From contig JAJXSV010000004.1 of the NCBI GenBank assembly GCA_021784375.1, positions 1-30,032 of the forward strand: a stretch of DNA of 30,032 nt. Reading direction: 5' to 3'. Positions 27,373 through 30,032 of this stretch are shown here, piece by piece. Source of the stretch: Actinomycetes bacterium (GTDB taxonomy: Bacteria; Actinomycetota; Actinomycetes; S36-B12; UBA5976). The translations under genes and the position numbers were made by a program. Under the pieces are notes generated by a model that searched no databases, was not told the origin of the DNA, and saw nothing but the letters and a program-made list of their open reading frames with translations. Numbering within the stretch: position 1 is the stretch's first letter; each line of letters begins with the position of its first letter.

Positions 27373-28050
27373 TCAGAGCTTGCGCAGCACCGTCTTCACG
27401 ATGCCGAGGATGAGCGCGTCGTCGCCGGGGATGGGCGCGAACTCGGGGTTGTGCGGCATCAGCCAGACATGGCCGTTGCGTCGCTTGAAGGTCTTGACGG
27501 TGGCCTCGTCACCGTCAAGCAGGGCCGCCACGATGTCGCCGTTCTCAGCTGTCTGCGCGCGTTGCACCACGACGAAGTCGCCATCGCAGATGGCGGCGTC
27601 GATCATGGAATCGCCCTTGACCTTCAACATGAAGAGCTCGCTGTCATCGGCCCGCCCCACGAACTCGCGGGGGAGTGCATGCACGGCTTCCACCTGCTCA
27701 TCGGCCAGCACCCCGGTACCCGCGGCGATGGTGCCGAGCAGTGGGATCTCAACCAGGGCAGTCGCCGGGCGCGTCCGCAGGGAGCGGGGGGCGACGACTT
27801 CCATCGAGCGGGCGTTGCGCAGGTCGCGCTTGAGGTGCCCGGACTTCTCCAGTTGCGAGAGCTGGTGGGTCACCGAGGAAGTGGAGGCCAGGCCCACGGC
27901 CTCACCGATCTCCCGCATCGACGGTGGGAAGCCCCGCTCCTCCACCGCAGCGGTGATGAACTCGAGGATGAGACGCTGGCGGGCGGTCAGGCCGTCCTCG
28001 TCGGGTGCGCCGTCGGGCAGGGCATGCACCGCAGCGGGCTCCTTCGTCAT
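27373..28050 (-). CDS. lexA: LexA SOS repressor
   Basis: 225-residue transcriptional repressor and self-cleaving serine peptidase (S24). The N-terminal winged helix-turn-helix (about 20-88; [33 protein letters not shown]) binds SOS boxes. The cleavage site is Ala110-Gly111 (IAAGTG); the catalytic dyad is Ser148 (KGDSMIDA) and Lys186 (ATVKTFKR). RecA on single-stranded DNA triggers cleavage. The ATG at 28050 has GAGGGGG about 7 nt upstream. Its promoter, TTGGAA-N17-TAGTGT, is covered by two SOS boxes, so lexA is autoregulated. Confidence 0.98.
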   Translation of the reverse strand: MTKEPAAVHALPDGAPDEDGLTARQRLILEFITAAVEERGFPPSMREIGEAVGLASTSSVTHQLSQLEKSGHLKRDLRNARSMEVVAPRSLRTRPATALVEIPLLGTIAAGTGVLADEQVEAVHALPREFVGRADDSELFMLKVKGDSMIDAAICDGDFVVVQRAQTAENGDIVAALLDGDEATVKTFKRRNGHVWLMPHNPEFAPIPGDDALILGIVKTVLRKL

Positions 28051-28125
28051 TGTCAGACCCCCTCGCTTTCCTATGACTTGGCGGCGGCCGTGGGCTACAG
28101 GGGAGCGCATGGCCGCCACCCCCGG

Positions 28126-28154
28126 ACACTACGGCGTTCGAACGGAAGTTCCAA
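28126..28154 (-). promoter_or_regulatory. lexA promoter
   Basis: On the minus strand: -35 TTGGAA (28154-28149), a 17-nt spacer, -10 TAGTGT (28131-28126). The leader to the ATG is about 70 nt. Confidence 0.65.
28140..28151. promoter_or_regulatory. LexA (SOS) box 1
   Basis: GAACGGAAGTTC fits GAAC-N4-GTTC exactly. It fills the spacer between the -35 and -10 of lexA. Confidence 0.85.
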
Positions 28155-28164
28155 ACATCTGTTC
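28153..28164. promoter_or_regulatory. LexA (SOS) box 2, imperfect
   Basis: AAACATCTGTTC has one mismatch to GAAC-N4-GTTC. Its start is 13 bp from box 1, and it overlaps the -35 of lexA. Confidence 0.6.
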
Positions 28165-28173
28165 GATTTGCGC

Positions 28174-28202
28174 TTGACGTGTCGCGGTGGAACTGCAACG
28201 AT
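28174..28202 (+). promoter_or_regulatory. promoter of the LysM gene
   Basis: TTGACG (28174-28179), a 17-nt spacer, and AACGAT (28197-28202). The predicted start near 28209 lies inside SOS box 3. Confidence 0.6.
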
Positions 28203-28219
28203 TCGAACAAGCGTTCGAA
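28202..28219. promoter_or_regulatory. LexA (SOS) box 3
   Basis: TTCGAACAAGCGTTCGAA has perfect 7-bp arms, the strongest of the three boxes. It overlaps the -10 and start point of the LysM gene. Confidence 0.9.
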
Positions 28220-28251
28220 CCCTCCCCAGTTCGAGAGCGAGGAGCGACACC

Positions 28252-28638
28252 ATGGCAACGATGACGATGGATTTCGGCGGCGCCGGCTTCACCCGCGGCA
28301 ACCCGCACGGTCGAGTGGCACAAGCTCCGCTGCGACTCACGCTGCGCGGGCGTCGCGTGCTGTTCGCCCTCCTGCTCCTGGTTGCGACACTGCTGGCCTT
28401 CGTGGCCCTGTCGGCCCTGCGTGGCGGCTCCGTCTCGGCGCTCTCCCAGGTGTCGGCCCCGACTCAGGCCACGCAGGCGGTGGTGGTGAAGCCCGGCGAC
28501 ACCCTCTGGACCATCGCCGTCCGCGAGATGCCCGGCGTCGATCCCATCGTCGGCGTCGACCGCATCCGCACGCTCAACGCGATGACCCCCACCTCCACCC
28601 TGCTTGCGGGTTCCACGATCGCCATCCCCAGCGTCTGA
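28252..28638 (+). CDS. LysM-domain membrane protein, SOS-regulated division inhibitor-like
   Basis: 128 residues: a cytosolic head of about 33 residues, one membrane helix (about 35-57, RRVLFALLLLVATLLAFVAL), a short linker, and an extracytoplasmic LysM domain (about 77-126; VVVKPGDTLWTIA to LLAGSTIAIPSV). The layout and the position divergent from lexA match mycobacterial ChiZ (Rv2719c) and resemble DivS of Corynebacterium and YneA of Bacillus, which delay division after DNA damage. It has a perfect SOS box on its start point and GAGGAG 8 nt before the ATG, so induction by DNA damage is expected. Function is inferred from context; the sequence itself shows only membrane anchor plus peptidoglycan binding. 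Confidence 0.82.
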   Translation: MATMTMDFGGAGFTRGNPHGRVAQAPLRLTLRGRRVLFALLLLVATLLAFVALSALRGGSVSALSQVSAPTQATQAVVVKPGDTLWTIAVREMPGVDPIVGVDRIRTLNAMTPTSTLLAGSTIAIPSV

Positions 28639-28680
28639 GGCGCGGTCACACCGCTGGCGGTGCGGCGCGGGCGGGCCCCT

Positions 28681-28697
28681 TCCCGATTGGTTCGGGA
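28681..28697 (+). terminator. hairpin after the LysM gene
   Basis: TCCCGA-TTGGT-TCGGGA, a perfect 6-bp stem 42 nt past the stop. A weaker CACCG/CGGTG stem lies nearer (28649-28662). Confidence 0.45.
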
Positions 28698-28739
28698 GTC
28701 CGTCCCGGCCCTCCGATATGGAAATGTGACCTTCTCGTG

Positions 28740-28760
28740 GCGTGTCGGCGGCGTGTCGGC
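28740..28760 (+). repeat. tandem 10-bp repeat upstream of the nrdR promoter
   Basis: GCGTGTCGGC at 28740-28749 and 28751-28760, 11 bp apart, ending 2 bp before the -35 hexamer. This is a position typical of activator sites. Confidence 0.4.
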
Positions 28761-28762
28761 AC

Positions 28763-28791
28763 TTGCGCTTCAGCTGGGGTCGCCGTAGCGT
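28763..28791 (+). promoter_or_regulatory. nrdR-nrdJ promoter
   Basis: TTGCGC (28763-28768), 17-nt spacer, TAGCGT (28786-28791). Predicted start about 28798, giving a leader of some 120 nt. Confidence 0.65.
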
Positions 28792-28796
28792 CAGCG

Positions 28797-28812
28797 ACAC
28801 AACATCTTGGGT
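28797..28812. promoter_or_regulatory. NrdR box 1
   Basis: ACACAACATCTTGGGT matches 13 of 16 positions of the NrdR consensus acaCwAtATwTwGtgt. It sits on the predicted start point. Confidence 0.7.
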
Positions 28813-28826
28813 CTCACTGGCCGCTG

Positions 28827-28878
28827 GTATCCACATATCGTGGTCGGGTATCAACCAGTTATTCACAGTTTGTCAACA
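28827..28878 (+). promoter_or_regulatory. cluster of DnaA-box-like 9-mers in the nrdR leader
   Basis: GTATCCACA (28827-28835), TTATTCACA (28859-28867) and TTGTCAACA (28870-28878) each differ by one or two bases from the DnaA boxes TTATCCACA or TTGTCCACA. The first overlaps NrdR box 2. Binding is inferred. Confidence 0.45.
28828..28843. promoter_or_regulatory. NrdR box 2, weaker
   Basis: TATCCACATATCGTGG matches 9 of 16 consensus positions, including the right-hand core ATAT-GTG. It starts exactly 31 bp after box 1, the spacing usual for paired NrdR boxes. Confidence 0.55.
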
Positions 28879-28920
28879 GGGGATGGCCGGCTGGCCAGCC
28901 GAAACGGGAGGGGTGACGCC

Positions 28921-29415
28921 ATGATCTGCCCCTTCTGCAGGCACGATGATTCCCGCGTCATCGACTCCCGTTCCAGCGATGACGGCACCGCCATCCGCCG
29001 CCGCCGTCAGTGCCCGGAGTGCGGCAAGCGCTTCAGCACGGTCGAGACCTGCATGCTCCTCATCGTCAAGCGATCGGGCGTGGCAGAGCCCTTCTCCCGC
29101 AGCAAGGTCATCGCGGGCGTGCGCAAGGCCTGCCAGGGGCGGCCGGTCTCCGACGACGACCTGGCACTGCTCGCCATGAAGGTCGAGGACGCCCTGCGCG
29201 CCTCGGGGTCGGCCGAGATCCCCAGCGGTGAAGTGGGCCTGGCCATCCTGGGCCCGCTGCGCGAACTCGACGAGGTGGCCTACCTGCGCTTCGCCTCGGT
29301 GTACCGGGGCTTCGAGAGCCTGGCCGACTTCGAAGGCGAGATCGCCGTCCTGCGGGCGAATCGACGTGCCGAGGCGCCACCGGGCCGCTACCCCTACGCC
29401 GGCGTCAAACACTGA
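28921..29415 (+). CDS. nrdR: transcriptional repressor NrdR
   Basis: 164-residue regulator of ribonucleotide reductase genes. A zinc ribbon (Cys3, Cys6, Cys31, Cys34; CPFC and CPEC) binds DNA, and an ATP-cone domain (about 49-139, [15 protein letters not shown]) senses dATP/ATP. ATG at 28921 with GGGAGGGG upstream is preferred to in-frame starts in the leader, because the protein then begins MICPFC as in homologues. Two NrdR boxes on its own promoter point to autoregulation together with nrdJ. Confidence 0.97.
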   Translation: MICPFCRHDDSRVIDSRSSDDGTAIRRRRQCPECGKRFSTVETCMLLIVKRSGVAEPFSRSKVIAGVRKACQGRPVSDDDLALLAMKVEDALRASGSAEIPSGEVGLAILGPLRELDEVAYLRFASVYRGFESLADFEGEIAVLRANRRAEAPPGRYPYAGVKH

Positions 29416-29469
29416 GCCCCACGGCTCACCCGGGCCTCGCGCCCACCCACCTACTTGCTTCCCCAAGCA
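29413..29469 (+). other. two short hairpins between nrdR and nrdJ
   Basis: TGAGCC-CCAC-GGCTCA (29413-29428) includes the nrdR stop codon; TGCTT-CCCC-AAGCA (29456-29469) follows. Neither has a T-run. They could adjust the nrdR:nrdJ ratio by attenuation or RNA processing, or mean nothing. The rest of the gap shows only the nrdJ ribosome-binding site GAAGGGG (29527-29533). Confidence 0.4.
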
Positions 29470-29537
29470 CCAAGAAGCCGATTCCCCGCGGCTGTCCTCA
29501 CCAACTGTTGTCGCACGAATGAACTTGAAGGGGCACC

Positions 29538-30032
29538 ATGACCGAGATTGCCAGCGGCTCTCCGCGTACCGCATCGAAGAGCGCCGCCAAAGCCGGGCTG
29601 CCGTTGCAGCGCGTTTGGTCCACCGAAGGCGTGCATCCGTACGACCAGGTGGTCTGGGAGCGCCGTGACGTGCTCCAGACCAACTGGAAGACCGGGGAGG
29701 CCGTGTTCGAGCAGCGGGGCGTCGAGTTCCCCGAGAGCTGGTCGGTCAACGCCTCGACCATCGTCACCACCAAGTACTTCCGCGGCGCCCTCGGCACCGA
29801 GGCCCGCGAATGGTCGCTCAAGCAACTCATCGACCGCGTGGTGCTCACCTACACCAAGGCGGGCAAGGAGCACGGCTACTTCGCCACGCCCACCGATGCG
29901 GACATCTTCGAGGCCGAGCTCACCTACATGCTCCTGCACCAGGTGTTCGCCTTCAACAGCCCGGTGTGGTTCAACGTCGGCACCTCGTCGCCGCAGCAGG
30001 TGAGTGCCTGCTTCATCCTCTCAGTCGATGAC
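29538..30032 (+). CDS. nrdJ: adenosylcobalamin-dependent ribonucleotide reductase (class II), N-terminal part
   Basis: The gene runs off the right edge; 165 codons are visible. NrdJ reduces ribonucleotides to deoxyribonucleotides with an adenosylcobalamin-generated thiyl radical. After a Ser/Ala-rich head, WERRDVLQTNWKTGEAVFEQ, VNASTIVTTKYFRG and AFNSPVWFNVGTSSPQQVSACFI match the start of actinobacterial NrdJ; the Cys of SACFI is the expected first redox-active cysteine. ATG at 29538 has GAAGGGG 4 nt upstream. It follows nrdR by 122 nt, the usual nrdRJ order in actinobacteria. Confidence 0.95.
   Translation, partial: MTEIASGSPRTASKSAAKAGLPLQRVWSTEGVHPYDQVVWERRDVLQTNWKTGEAVFEQRGVEFPESWSVNASTIVTTKYFRGALGTEAREWSLKQLIDRVVLTYTKAGKEHGYFATPTDADIFEAELTYMLLHQVFAFNSPVWFNVGTSSPQQVSACFILSVDD

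Noticed and set aside
28639..28920. Cobalamin riboswitch before nrdR-nrdJ
   Set aside because: Class II reductase made this worth checking, but no B12-box sequence was found; the region is explained by promoter, NrdR boxes and DnaA-like sites.

Overview
The window is a chromosomal stretch of a high-GC actinobacterium. The gene order miaB-miaA-...-dapF-hflX-...-lexA-...-nrdR-nrdJ, the GlgE maltosyltransferase, LexA boxes of the GAAC-N4-GTTC type, PspC/LiaR-like signalling, DUF2505 and DUF6912 proteins, and gltX without a glnS all fit Actinomycetes. No phage, transposase, CRISPR array or other mobile element was seen, and coding density is very high. Genus cannot be decided from the sequence alone.

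Layout. 1-4085 (+): end of a DedA-type membrane protein, two alpha/beta hydrolases, a thiolase, and a thioredoxin-TPR protein. 4150-8483 (-): glgE-glgB for alpha-glucan synthesis, convergent with the first block across a strong hairpin. 8587-10094: a HAD phosphatase, DUF6912 and DUF2505. 10182-13439: a divergent envelope-stress module, with PspC/LiaF-like membrane proteins on the minus strand and a PspC-domain sensor kinase with a LuxR-type regulator on the plus strand. 13553-16024: gltX followed by its two tRNA substrates (Gln-CUG, Glu-CUC), then a Nudix hydrolase. 16099-25466: miaB, miaA, a VIT/CCC1 transporter, a divergent PIG-L deacetylase/GT4 glycosyltransferase pair, then the tightly overlapping dapF-hflX-dinG operon. 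25469-27247 (-): SulP anion transporter. 27373-30032: lexA, a divergent SOS-regulated LysM membrane protein (ChiZ/DivS-like division inhibitor), nrdR and the 5' part of nrdJ.

The most informative signals are in the non-coding DNA. (1) Ten start codons are preceded at 6-7 nt by TANNNT with no Shine-Dalgarno sequence, the signature of leaderless mRNAs; four more have CANNNT at the same place. (2) The lexA/LysM spacer holds two complete divergent promoters and three SOS boxes. (3) The nrdR leader has a TTGCGC-N17-TAGCGT promoter, two NrdR boxes 31 bp apart, and a cluster of three DnaA-box-like 9-mers. (4) The tRNA locus is flanked by two complex symmetric elements: a nested three-way-junction-like dyad before tRNA-Gln, and a 69-bp interrupted palindrome with a 31-bp-spaced motif array before mutT. 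The last two are the best candidates for something undescribed.
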